From contig CALMYW010000394.1 of NCBI GenBank assembly GCA_937873665.1, positions 806,001 to 870,000 of the forward strand: DNA of 64,000 nucleotides. The letters are read 5' to 3'. Shown one piece after another: positions 1-9,415 of this stretch. Each line of letters starts with the position of its first letter. Within the stretch, counting starts at the first letter, position 1. A program made the position numbers and the translations under genes. This DNA comes from an uncultured Sphingorhabdus sp. GTDB lineage: Bacteria; Pseudomonadota; Alphaproteobacteria; Sphingomonadales; Sphingomonadaceae. The notes under the pieces are model-generated. The model was not told the DNA's origin. It searched no databases and worked only from the letters and a program-made list of their open reading frames with translations.

Positions 1-3000
1 GCAGGCGATGTTACGACTGGCAAAATCGCCAACGACAATCTCCTTGGCAATCTGCTCACGCCCGGTTTCAAAGTCGACCTGGTGGCTGACTATGAAAACC
101 GCGTAGCGCAGATTTCGGGCAAACTGATTGCGTACAAGGTAAAGCTGGATGCCTCAGGCACTTTGGATTTGGCGGAAAGCCTATTCCAGAAACTCACCAT
201 CAACATCGACATGCCACGCAAGGTGGCGCTTTCGAGCGGGATCGAAAGCCAGGGCGCAAGTGGCAAGCTCCTCATCGATGGCCCGATGGCTGGGCCCCAA
301 ATCGACTATTCCGTGAAGGCTGAGCAATTGCGCTGGGGCGAATTTTCCTTCTTCGGCCTGACCGCCAATGGTGTTGCGCGTTCTGAAAAGGATTTTGTCC
401 GCATACCGGTTTCAGCCCGGGCGCGGCGCATGACCGGTTTTGAAGTCACTGACCAACGGATATTGGCAAACATCAAACTCGATGGCGACTTGGCGTACTC
501 CAACGGACGCCTTTTGAGCGAAAGGCTCAACCTGAAGTCCGATCGGGTATCGGCAGTGCTGCAGGGCGCAGCCAATTTCTCGAAGGGTCAGTTGGCAGCC
601 AGCATTAAAGGCAATATTGACCGCTATCGGATCGAATCTGTTGGCTTGTTCGATATCGATGCCGACCTCGGTCTCAAAAGCCGTATGCGCAATGATTATG
701 CGCTGTCGGGAACGGTGCGGGCGCGGTCGACGCAGTTGTTCAGTGATGGCGTTCGCGATTTCCTCGGCGGTCAAATGCTGGTGCGGGCAGGTATCGGACT
801 GTCCGAAAACGGCATTTTGCAGATCAGTTCGGCGCAAATGATCGCGCCCAAACTCAGACTGAATCGGGGAAGCGGAACCTATGTGCTGGATTCAGGAGCC
901 CTGCGCTTCAATGGCAGCGGTTATTCGAACGAATATGGACCCGTCGGTATCGCAGTAAGCGGAACGCTGACCGAGCCGATCGCCAGAGTGACTGCAAGCC
1001 GCCCCGGAATGGGTATTGGCCTGGCCGATGTCAGCGCGCTGGTCAAACGCACGTCGCAGGGTTTTTCGGTGCTGTTCAACGCTTCTACAGACTATGGACC
1101 GCTTGATGGCGATGTGGATGTGCTGTCAGGTGGCCGGAACCTTGTACTCGATGTCAAACGCGCCGACTTTTCAGGTATTCGTTTTGGCGGCAGGTTGGAA
1201 CAATTGCCTGCGGGGCCATTTGCAGGGCGGCTTGTCGGCAATGGGTCGGGCTTCGATGGCGTTGCCGAACTGTCGGCACAAGGCCGGTATCAACGCGCCA
1301 TCGTAAAAGCGACCGCGATGAATGCAGCACTGCAGGGGCAAAAGACGCTGCGCATCGGACGGGGGATTATCAACGCCGATATAGTTCTGCTCGAACAGCC
1401 CCAGATAAAAGCGGATGTGCAATTGGGCGACACTACGGTCGACGAGCTATTTATTGCGGCCGCTCGCGGCAAAATCGATTACCGGAACGGGCAAGGCAAC
1501 GCACAATTCCTAGTCGAAGGACGGAGCAGTTTCCCCTTCCGCATCGCTGCCAACAGCCAGTTGGCACCAAATCTGTGGACGGTTGCAGTGCGCGGCCGAG
1601 CGAATGGTATCCCCTTCACCTCTGCCAAACCTTTACGAATTGTCCCGGAAAAGCGGGGCTATGCATTGCTTCCTTCAGCCGTAAAAGTTGGCAATGGGAC
1701 GATCCGGCTTGAAGGCCGTTATGCCGATGGTCTGCAAATCCGTTCCAATATCGACAACGTCAATCTGGCAGTGCTTAACCCGACGCTGCCGGGTTTCGAG
1801 ATGGGCGGTCGGGCAAGCGGTGTAGTCGACTGGAACCAGTCTTCGCTGGATGCAGTGCCGCAAGCGCAAGTACAGTTGGAGATCAAACGCTTCCGGCGCA
1901 ACAGCGTTGGTGTGCCATCCCAGCCGGTGAACGTCAGCCTGAAGGGCAATTTGGACGTCAATGGTGGCGGCCTGTCCGCGCTTATCCAGCGGCAGGGAAC
2001 GAATGTGGGAAGACTTCAGGTAAAGCTCGGTGCACTGCCGACCGGGCCTGGTGACTGGATCGACAAAATGTTCGATGCGCCGTTGTCAGGGGGAATCCGC
2101 TACAATGGTCCCTCCGACCTGCTATTCTCGCTCGCCACATTGGCGAATCAAAGTCTCGCTGGTCCGGTCGCCGTCGCGGCCGATTTTTCCGGCAATCTGC
2201 GTGAACCGGAGCTCAGCGGATCGGTGCGTTCGGACAATCTGGTCTATGAAAATGAAACCTATGGAACGCGGTTGACCAATGTCCGCGTACGGGGCTTCTT
2301 TAAAAATGATGTTCTCGACCTGACCGAGATTTCCGCCAAGGCCGGAGACGGCACCGTCAGTGGACAAGGCGTCATCAACCTCAGTTTCGAAAAGGGTTTC
2401 CCGGCTAGGATTGACCTTGATCTCGACCGCGCAAGGCTGGCCCGAAGCGAACTTGTCACAACTGCTGCAACCGGCAAAATCGAAGTTACCAACACCCCCG
2501 GGACGGGTGCTTTGGTCAGCGGCACCCTGGCACTGCCCGAAACGCGCTTCCGTATCGTCCGGCAGAATGCCTCAAGCGTAACAACGCTAACCGGAGTGCG
2601 ACGGAAATCCGCAGCCGGGCCAACACGCATCACCGGTGATGCCAACCCGGTCAGTTCACTTCCGTCCAACTGGAAACTGAACATCAAGCTGGTGGCGTCA
2701 GACGAGCTCTATATCTCCGGCATGGGGCTGGAATCGGAATGGAAGGCGGATTTGCGGGTGACGGGTACGTCCGACGCCCCATTCATCACAGGTGATCTGC
2801 AACTGGTTCGCGGGACGTTGGGCTTTGCCGGCCGTTCCTTCGGCATAGAGACCGGGCGCCTGACCTTCAACGGCGGCGACTATAGCAATCCTTCGCTTCG
2901 CGTTATTGCAGCCGCGGAGGTTGAAGGCACAACAGTTCGTGTTGACGTGCGCGGAACCGGAAACAAGCCGGAAATCCTCTTCACCTCGACCCCTGCCTTG

Positions 3001-3381
3001 CCCCAGGACGAAATCATGGCGCGAATCCTGTTCGGCAATTCAATTGCCGAGCTGTCCGCGGTTCAGGCAGTACAACTCGCTGCTTCCCTGAACAGCCTTC
3101 GCGCAGCCCCGGGAGGCCTCAACCCATTGGGTGTGCTTCAATCCGCGACCGGTCTGGATCGATTGCGGATCTTGAACCCGGACGAACAGACAGGCCGCGG
3201 CACCGCCATCTCGCTCGGTCATTATATTACCAACGATGTCTATGTGGAAATCATCACCGATGCGCGGGGCTACACGGCCAGCCAAATCGAAATCAGCCTG
3301 ACTCCGGCGCTGTCGGTGCTCAGCCAGTTGAGCAGTTATGGCACGTCGAACGTCAGTGTACGATACCGGAAGGATTATTGA
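1..3381 (+). CDS. tamB: TamB-like translocation and assembly module protein (5' truncated by window)
   Basis: The frame is open from base 1, so only the C-terminal 1126 residues are present and the true start lies upstream. TamB (DUF490 family) is anchored in the inner membrane, spans the periplasm as a long beta-rich groove, and works with TamA in outer-membrane protein or phospholipid transport. The protein shows long runs of alternating beta-type sequence with many G/D turns. Its last 200 or so residues contain the conserved family C-terminus (PALPQDEIMARILFG, then a terminal SLTPALSVLSQLSSYGTSNV-type segment). The stop codon overlaps the start of a small lipoprotein gene. The family assignment is confident; the protein role is known from homologues only. 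Confidence 0.93.
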   Translation, partial: AGDVTTGKIANDNLLGNLLTPGFKVDLVADYENRVAQISGKLIAYKVKLDASGTLDLAESLFQKLTINIDMPRKVALSSGIESQGASGKLLIDGPMAGPQIDYSVKAEQLRWGEFSFFGLTANGVARSEKDFVRIPVSARARRMTGFEVTDQRILANIKLDGDLAYSNGRLLSERLNLKSDRVSAVLQGAANFSKGQLAASIKGNIDRYRIESVGLFDIDADLGLKSRMRNDYALSGTVRARSTQLFSDGVRDFLGGQMLVRAGIGLSENGILQISSAQMIAPKLRLNRGSGTYVLDSGALRFNGSGYSNEYGPVGIAVSGTLTEPIARVTASRPGMGIGLADVSALVKRTSQGFSVLFNASTDYGPLDGDVDVLSGGRNLVLDVKRADFSGIRFGGRLEQLPAGPFAGRLVGNGSGFDGVAELSAQGRYQRAIVKATAMNAALQGQKTLRIGRGIINADIVLLEQPQIKADVQLGDTTVDELFIAAARGKIDYRNGQGNAQFLVEGRSSFPFRIAANSQLAPNLWTVAVRGRANGIPFTSAKPLRIVPEKRGYALLPSAVKVGNGTIRLEGRYADGLQIRSNIDNVNLAVLNPTLPGFEMGGRASGVVDWNQSSLDAVPQAQVQLEIKRFRRNSVGVPSQPVNVSLKGNLDVNGGGLSALIQRQGTNVGRLQVKLGALPTGPGDWIDKMFDAPLSGGIRYNGPSDLLFSLATLANQSLAGPVAVAADFSGNLREPELSGSVRSDNLVYENETYGTRLTNVRVRGFFKNDVLDLTEISAKAGDGTVSGQGVINLSFEKGFPARIDLDLDRARLARSELVTTAATGKIEVTNTPGTGALVSGTLALPETRFRIVRQNASSVTTLTGVRRKSAAGPTRITGDANPVSSLPSNWKLNIKLVASDELYISGMGLESEWKADLRVTGTSDAPFITGDLQLVRGTLGFAGRSFGIETGRLTFNGGDYSNPSLRVIAAAEVEGTTVRVDVRGTGNKPEILFTSTPALPQDEIMARILFGNSIAELSAVQAVQLAASLNSLRAAPGGLNPLGVLQSATGLDRLRILNPDEQTGRGTAISLGHYITNDVYVEIITDARGYTASQIEISLTPALSVLSQLSSYGTSNVSVRYRKDY

Positions 3382-3533
3382 TGCGGCCCGCTTTACTGAT
3401 GATGCTGTTTTTGCTGGCTGGTTGCCAGAAAGACTTTGAGCAGCGCTATTCGGATATCGAAACCGAAGTGAAAAAGGATGCAGCGCGGATCGATGCGGAC
3501 ATGCGCAAGGATGCCGAGGACAGCAAAAAGTGA
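3381..3533 (+). CDS. Small lipoprotein, 50 aa
   Basis: The ATG shares its A with the tamB stop (TGATG), so translation is probably coupled. The product starts with a short signal peptide (MRPALLMMLFLLAGC) with lipobox LAGC, cysteine at residue 15. A highly charged, helix-forming tail rich in D, E, K and R follows. This predicts an acylated, membrane-tethered peptide of about 36 residues. I do not recognise a named family. The coupling to tamB suggests an envelope-assembly accessory role, which is inference. Confidence 0.6.
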   Translation: MRPALLMMLFLLAGCQKDFEQRYSDIETEVKKDAARIDADMRKDAEDSKK

Positions 3534-3602
3534 CGCAACCCAGCGACTTTGCCAATCGATAGGACAGGATCTGACAGAGCTCGTTCAATTGAGGAGCCGG
3601 TT

Positions 3603-5263
3603 ATGAAATTGAGTTGGACGGGTATTCGGAACGCCATCGCCCCTCGCTCCCCAATCGGTATCGCCTTGGGTGGGCTGGCGTTTCTGGCAAGCCTGACGCC
3701 GAGCCTGATTCCCAGGACCCCGGCAATGCAAGGCATCATCGCCGCTTTCGCCTTCATGCTGGCTTATGCTATCGGCGCCGGACTTGCCCGATTGTATCGC
3801 TGGCTTGGTTTCACAAGCCCTGAAGGCAAAACCAGAAGCACGGCAGACGCCATATTAACCGGCATTGCACTGGTTGCGGTAGCGATCGGTCTGGTATTTG
3901 CGGAAAGTTGGCAAAACGCTACTCAACAAGCGCTCGGTATCAATGCCGAGAGCTCTTGGCGCTCCCTGATTGTCATTCTTGTTGCACTCCCGCTGATACT
4001 CATAATTTTGCTCATCGCCAGATTTTTCGGACGCATTGCCCGCTTGATAGGCACATGGCTCGACCGCTTCATACCCGAACGTGCGGCGAAGCTGGCGGGT
4101 TTCACGTTCGCTATTTTCTCGCATGGTCGATCGGCAACGGCCTGCTGGTGCGCAACGTGGTGCGGGTCCTCGACAGTTCCTACAGCGAGTTGGACGAGTT
4201 CATTCCGCCGGACATGCCTCCCCCCGAAGAATATCAGAAAACGGGCAGTGCAGAATCGCTCATCGCTTGGGATGGGATCGGCGCGGCCGGGCGTAGGCAC
4301 ATATTGTCGTCACCAAACCAAGCGGATATCGAGGAATTAACGGCCAAACCGGCGATGGAACCGCTTCGCGTCTATGTTGGTCTGAATTCAGCCGAAACGC
4401 CCGAGGAGCGGGCGAATCTTGCTTTGGAAGAATTGCTCAGGATCGGGGCTTTCGACCGCTCATTGCTGGTAATCGCAACGCCAACGGGAACAGGCTGGAT
4501 TGATCCCGCCGCCATGGCCCCTGTTGAGATGCTCCAACGCGGGGACATTGCTTCGGTTTCAGTGCAATATTCCTATCTGCCCAGTTGGCTGAGCCTGTTC
4601 ACCCAGCCCGAATATGGGCATAATACGGCACGCGCTGTGTTCGATGTGGTTTATGGTCATTGGCGCAGTTTGCCGCCAGACAAGCGGCCCAAACTCTTTC
4701 TCTTCGGCCTCAGCCTCGGCACGTTGAACTCCGAACAGTCGTTCGATTTTCATGATATTGTCGGGGAGCCGTTTGACGGTGCGCTGTGGGTTGGTCCGCC
4801 TTTCGCGAGCCCGGTATGGCAGGACATAACGCGAAACCGGAACCAAGACAGCCCGGCATGGCTACCCGTTTTCCGCGACAGTTCACTGTTCCGCTTCCGG
4901 AACCAGAATGGGCCATTCAAGCCGGAAAACGACGCGTGGGGCCCAATGCGCTTTGCCTATTTGCAATATGGATCCGACCCGATTGTGTTTCTCGATACCA
5001 AAAGTGCTTGGCGAAGCCCTGCATGGCTCAATAAGCCGCGCGCGCCCGATGTGGCACCCGAATTGCGATGGATACCAGTAATCACATTCCTGAAAACCGC
5101 TTATGATGCAATGACGGCGACAACAACACCGGCTGGAACCGGCCATGTTTACGATGCGGAGCACTATCTGGCGGCATGGCAGTCATTACTTGAAACGCAG
5201 GACTGGTCTGAAGAAGACATGCAGAAACTGCGCGCCTGGCTAAAGGATCGCGAGGAGGAATAA
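3603..5263 (+). pseudogene. Alpha/beta-hydrolase family membrane protein, interrupted by a frameshift
   Basis: The chosen ATG at 3603 has GAGGAG eight bases upstream. The N-terminal part (3603 to about 4120) encodes several hydrophobic helices starting MKLSWTGIRNAIAP. The C-terminal part continues in another frame from about 4110 to 5263 and carries the hydrolase domain with the nucleophile elbow GLSLG (FLFGLSLGTLNSE). Together they match the two-domain family with an N-terminal membrane region and a C-terminal Abhydrolase_9 domain. The reading frame must change by one base loss (or two-base gain) near 4100-4125. Either the gene is a recent pseudogene or the assembly has an indel there. The rest is free of stops, which argues for a very recent lesion or an error. 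Confidence 0.8.
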
Positions 5264-5275
5264 AACTTTGGGGAA

Positions 5276-5290
5276 TGGTGGAGCCTAGGG
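5276..5290. repeat. Distal attachment-site remnant (tRNA-Ala 3' end copy)
   Basis: Fifteen bases identical to 20780-20794, the CCA end and acceptor stem of tRNA-Ala(GGC) on the minus strand. There is no other tRNA sequence here, so this is not a tRNA gene. It sits 12 bases after the hydrolase stop codon and marks the far end of the island. Confidence 0.65.
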
Positions 5291-5453
5291 TTTAATAACC
5301 CAAACCAGATATAGTCATGGTATTTCAATAGTATATATCACTAGTACATTAGTATTGTATCCCATGCATGTATACCAGTTATTTGTGCTGCACAGCCTAT
5401 TGTTCGAGGATTAACCAACCTCCGAAAATTGGCTCACCTAGAAAACGAGCGAA

Positions 5454-5976
5454 TTAGATTTTTGCTGCCGCTTCTTTGTCTGCCGTCTCCTGGCGATCTT
5501 GATAGATTTTCGTCAGCGGCAGGTGTGAATAGGTTACGCCACGCAGCTTGGCTGCAGCCGAAGCCTGTTTCGTGCGATGAGAAATCAGATCGCGTTCGTG
5601 CTCGGCAAAAGCGGCTAAAATATGCAGCGTCAGTTTGTTGGCGTACGGTGCGTCAGCGGCCACGAAATCAACGCCGCCCTCCATTAACGACGATATGAAT
5701 GCCACGCTTCGGGCAAGGCGATCCAGCTTTGCTATAAGCAGAGTTGCGTTCTCTTTTTTGCAAAGTGAAATTGATTGCACAAGGACCGGCCGAACATTTT
5801 TTGTACCGCTTTCAATCTCAACGAGTTCGGCGATGGCAACGCCACCAACTGAATTCATGCAATCCTGGACCGCGCTTCTTTGCGCCTCTAGGCCGAGACC
5901 GGACACCCCCTTGCCTTGATGTGCTGACTCGCAAATATTCGACAAAGCGATTTTCCCGAGTTGCAGTTAATTGCAT
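5454..5976 (-). pseudogene. Serine recombinase (resolvase N-terminal domain), frameshifted
   Basis: Two minus-strand frames together give a resolvase. From 5976 downwards one frame encodes the catalytic start of the domain (FVEYLRVSTSRQG, with the nucleophilic serine in RVST). Near 5905-5915 the sequence continues in another frame with SGLGLEAQRSAVQ, then AKLDRLARS, then AFAEHERDLISHRT, in the order expected for resolvase/invertase catalytic domains. There is only a short C-terminal tail and no long DNA-binding domain. It lies just inside the island's distal repeat, so it is probably a remnant of an earlier mobile element. The frameshift makes it inactive unless it is a sequencing error. Confidence 0.75.
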
Positions 5977-6512
5977 CCAGATGGATCGTAACCTGTCCGC
6001 ACCGTGTAGCAAGTGAGTACGAATCTGTTTTCCACCGACAATTCTATTTTGTTTCAATATCTTGTGGGAAATTCGGTTCTACCGTTGGTGTCAGGAGACA
6101 GCCGCATGATCTTTATCGTGTCCTAAATCGAGCCATTGCAAACATTACTGCGATTTCGACACGTACTCCAAATGTGACATTTGTTTAGGCAGCTAGCGCT
6201 AACTTTGCAGACGTTCGTTTAGACCAACCAGTTCCCTGAAAGCTGCCGTCAGTTCAACTACCCGTGTTTGAAATATCCAGGGCAGAATTTGGGCCGTATG
6301 CCAGTTGTCTGCATTCAAGACCAATTTGATAAAAGCAGGCAGTATTGGATCTCATTAGCGGCTCAAAACCAGTTCATTTGTCCGTTCGATATCCGGCGGC
6401 TTTCTTTTTAAGTCCCAGGAATTGGCAGCTTGGCCCTTGCAAAACAGTAATTTTCAGTCCGATATCCGAAAGGGGCATCGTATCTCACTAACAGAGCAAT
6501 AAGCTCCAGAAC
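5977..6512. other. Non-coding stretch, 536 bp
   Basis: No open frame with a convincing start or family match on either strand, and no tRNA-like structure seen. It separates the broken recombinase from the sulfur genes and is probably decayed element DNA. Confidence 0.4.
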
Positions 6513-7049
6513 TCAATCCTGAATCAAGGAATAGCCTCGCATTTGCAATGTTCCGATTGTGGTTATCGCCGATACGTCAACGCGGACATCAGGATTCAAT
6601 TCTTCCCGCGTGACTCCCATAGCGACCATGGACTGGCCACATAGCCGAACGCTAACGCCTGCCACTGTCAACTGCCTTATTAACTCTGCGTTGGGGTTCG
6701 CCTCGCCATCGAACCGCGCCGCGAAGGCCTTTTCCGTGAGCGTGGTCCGGGCTGCGGGTCCATGAAGCGTCACCACGATGTCACCGGGCTGAAGCGCAAC
6801 GCCATAATGGCTAAGTAGATTGACCATACGCGCCACGCGTTCCAAACCTTGATGCACTGCGCCAGGGGTACGGGCCGCTTGCGCTACGTCGAAAATAATT
6901 TTGTAACGAAGATTTGCATCCGGTTTCTCAAAAGGATCCGTGATTTCGCTATAGGTTCCAAAACCTGGCACTGGTCGGGTTTTTGTTTGCGCACTTACCG
7001 GACCGGTCAGCACAGAAATGACAGCTAGAGCGATAAGAATTTGGCGCAT
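6513..7049 (-). CDS. DsrE-family periplasmic protein
   Basis: A 178-aa protein with a cleavable signal peptide (cut near PVSAQ, residue 20). The rest fits a DsrE/DsrF-like fold: a beta-strand IIFDVAQ, a helix VHQGLERVARMVNLL, then VVTLHG, and a conserved cysteine at residue 137 in VRLCGQSM followed by VTREEL. Secreted DsrE-like proteins of this kind are common beside sulfur-oxidation genes and are thought to bind or pass sulfur via that cysteine. It diverges from the thiosulfate dehydrogenase gene with 97 bases between the starts, which suggests shared control. The exact substrate is unknown. Confidence 0.8.
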   Translation of the reverse strand: MRQILIALAVISVLTGPVSAQTKTRPVPGFGTYSEITDPFEKPDANLRYKIIFDVAQAARTPGAVHQGLERVARMVNLLSHYGVALQPGDIVVTLHGPAARTTLTEKAFAARFDGEANPNAELIRQLTVAGVSVRLCGQSMVAMGVTREELNPDVRVDVSAITTIGTLQMRGYSLIQD

Positions 7050-7146
7050 GATTTGCAGTTCCCGTTTTTAACTTTGCGCAATTATTGTTCGACCATATAG
7101 CAATAGACAATGCAGATTATGTCAATGTTTTTAGGGTTCGGCTTCA

Positions 7147-8094
7147 ATGAAAAAAGTCACATCTGCTCTTATTGTCGGGCTCGCGGCGGGAGCATTCGGG
7201 ATGGCTATTTTTAGCCGTACCCAAGAAGAAACTCCTGCTCCTCCTTCTGTTGTCCAGACCGCCCCTCTCGCTACTAAAGTGTTTGATCCGCCTTCGGCTG
7301 AATCGGCTCCAGCCGATGCGCTCGGTGATGCCATCCGGCTGGGCGCGCGGCTGATGACACATACGGCGCAGGAAGCCCCACAATATGTCGGCAACGGACT
7401 GGCGTGCAGCAACTGTCACCTTGACGCGGGACGCAAAGCGGGTGCAGCTCCGCTTTGGGCAGCTTTTGTCAATTTCCCAGCTTTTCGGAAGAAAAATGGT
7501 GAGATCAACAGTTTTCAAAAGCGCGTTCAGGACTGTTTTTTATATAGTATGAACGGGACGCCGCCGCCGCTGGGTAGCCGTGAACTCCTTGCAATTGAAA
7601 GCTATGCGGCGTTCATGGCGCGTGGTTTGCCGAGCGGTATTTCACCTCCTGGCCGGGGATTTCCGAAACTCGCTGCTCCCGCTAAAGCCGGTGATGATAT
7701 TCGAGGTGCCCAAATCTATTCGGAAAAGTGCAGCGCCTGCCACGGTGCCGACGGAGCTGGCCAGCGCCTATCAGATGACATGGTCTATCCTGCCTTATGG
7801 GGTCCACAATCCTATAATTGGGGTGCGGGCATGGCGACAATCGATAAGGCCGCTGCGTTCATTCGTGCCAACATGCCGCAGGGACAAGAGGGCAGTTTGA
7901 CCGTTCAGGAGGCATGGGACGTTGCGACCTATATCGACGGCCGTGTGCGCCCGCAGGATCCACGTTTCGCAAAGAGTCCTCAGGCGACAAGGGCTCTGCA
8001 CCACGACTCGCCCTTTTCCCGCTATGGCACGCGCGTCGATGGCATTTTGCTTGGTGATCCGGCAACGACGCCAGCGGCGGGGAAACGCCAATAG
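7147..8094 (+). CDS. tsdA: Di-haem cytochrome c, thiosulfate dehydrogenase (TsdA) family
   Basis: TsdA joins two thiosulfates into tetrathionate (or the reverse) in the periplasm, passing electrons to the respiratory chain. The 315-aa protein has an N-terminal signal or anchor and two haem sites, C87SNCH and C195SACH. Cys130 in RVQDCFLYSMNG lies 43 residues after the first haem cysteine, the place of the unusual axial cysteine ligand of TsdA. Met243 in RANMPQG is a candidate ligand of the second haem. Family segments PLWAAFVNFPAFRKKNGEINSF (abridged) and YNWGAGM are also present. It diverges from a DsrE-like gene and converges on the efflux operon. Confidence 0.88.
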   Translation: MKKVTSALIVGLAAGAFGMAIFSRTQEETPAPPSVVQTAPLATKVFDPPSAESAPADALGDAIRLGARLMTHTAQEAPQYVGNGLACSNCHLDAGRKAGAAPLWAAFVNFPAFRKKNGEINSFQKRVQDCFLYSMNGTPPPLGSRELLAIESYAAFMARGLPSGISPPGRGFPKLAAPAKAGDDIRGAQIYSEKCSACHGADGAGQRLSDDMVYPALWGPQSYNWGAGMATIDKAAAFIRANMPQGQEGSLTVQEAWDVATYIDGRVRPQDPRFAKSPQATRALHHDSPFSRYGTRVDGILLGDPATTPAAGKRQ

Positions 8095-8191
8095 GGCACA
8101 TCGATCGATAAACTGGAATTTTGCCTTTTCTATTCTGAAAAATATCGAAGTTCATTGAGATTGAAATTGCAGTTTAAAAAACTGGTTTGGG

Positions 8192-9415
8192 CTACTCTTC
8201 TGAAATCCACAGATTGTGGCTGTCGATCCTGATTTGTGTAATCGCCCGAAGCGCTTCGGTGCGTGCGATCGCTTCGGCACGAAAGGCGTCGTGGGTCTGG
8301 CGTTCAGCGAGCAGCAGATCCGACAAATCCATTGCGGCCAAATCATAGCCGCGTCGCATTTTCAGGACGGCTTCTACCTGCGCGTTCATTCCTTCGCGGC
8401 TCCGCACCCAGCTATCCCATGCCGCACTGGCCCGGGCAAAGTTGCCGTCAGCCATTTCCTGAACGTCGAAGCGAACGGCTGCCAGTTCTGCCATGGCGGC
8501 AGCGGCTTCCGATGCACTGCGTTCTGCCACTGCCTTACGGTGGCCGCCACCAATTGGCATTGACACCACGACCGCGGCACCACGTTCAGCTCCGTCCCGC
8601 TCGCTAAAGGCGCGCAGGCCAACGCTTGGGTCAGCCCAGCGATCACGCCGCGCCCGTTCGGACAGCGTTGCCAGCCGGTCGGCTTCGGCTTGGGCCGCGC
8701 CAATTTCATGGCTGCGCTCGATCACCTGATCGCGCATCGCCGCAAAACCCAATGCTGGGATTTCAGGTAAAGGCAGTTCTTCAGGTGTTTCAGGCAAGGT
8801 CATCGACGGGAATTGCGCCTGCAATCGCGCCTTTGCCAATGCTACCCGGCCCTGCGATTGCGTCGCCATAAGCCGGGCATTACCCAACGCGGCTTCGGCT
8901 TGATCGGCCTCAAGCTGCGCTGCATCGCGCAGCTCCACCCGGCGCTTTATGCCTGCGAGCGCTTGTTCCAGATTGGCGACGCCCTGTTTGTCGACGGCTG
9001 CTTCTGCGTTCGCTCCAAGCCAGCCCCACCACAGCTCTGACAACAGTAACGCTGCCTGATGCTTGGCATCCTCCCAGCGATTTTCAGCTGCCGAAATACC
9101 GAACTCTCCAGCCTTGCGGTCAAGTCGTGATTTTCCGGGCAGACGAAGTCCGCGAGAAAGCGTGGCGTCATATTCATTATACCGTCCCTCCCGGTCAACT
9201 GACCGACTGATATAACTGCCGCTCACCGAAAATTCATGAGGTCCGGATTTGAGCGCCCGCGCATCTGCTTCGGCAACGCCGATACGCGCTTTGGCCGCTT
9301 CGACCGAAGGATGGGCGTCGAGGGCAGTCTGAACTAACGCTTCCGGGGGCAGGCCCGGTTCGGCGAAAGCTGCGTGCGATACGCCGAGCAAAAGAGCTAG
9401 GATCAAGCGCTTCAT
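8192..9415 (-). CDS. Outer-membrane efflux protein, TolC/CzcC-like
   Basis: A 407-aa protein with a signal peptide (MKRLILALLLGVSHAAFA). The long alanine- and glutamate-rich helical repeats are typical of outer-membrane factors, which form the trimeric exit channel of tripartite pumps. It is the last gene of the operon 13635 to 8192 (adaptor, pump, channel). Its start overlaps the stop of the RND gene by four bases (ATGA), so the two are translationally coupled. The length is usual for CzcC-type channels. Metal specificity cannot be read from this gene. Confidence 0.88.
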   Translation of the reverse strand: MKRLILALLLGVSHAAFAEPGLPPEALVQTALDAHPSVEAAKARIGVAEADARALKSGPHEFSVSGSYISRSVDREGRYNEYDATLSRGLRLPGKSRLDRKAGEFGISAAENRWEDAKHQAALLLSELWWGWLGANAEAAVDKQGVANLEQALAGIKRRVELRDAAQLEADQAEAALGNARLMATQSQGRVALAKARLQAQFPSMTLPETPEELPLPEIPALGFAAMRDQVIERSHEIGAAQAEADRLATLSERARRDRWADPSVGLRAFSERDGAERGAAVVVSMPIGGGHRKAVAERSASEAAAAMAELAAVRFDVQEMADGNFARASAAWDSWVRSREGMNAQVEAVLKMRRGYDLAAMDLSDLLLAERQTHDAFRAEAIARTEALRAITQIRIDSHNLWISEE

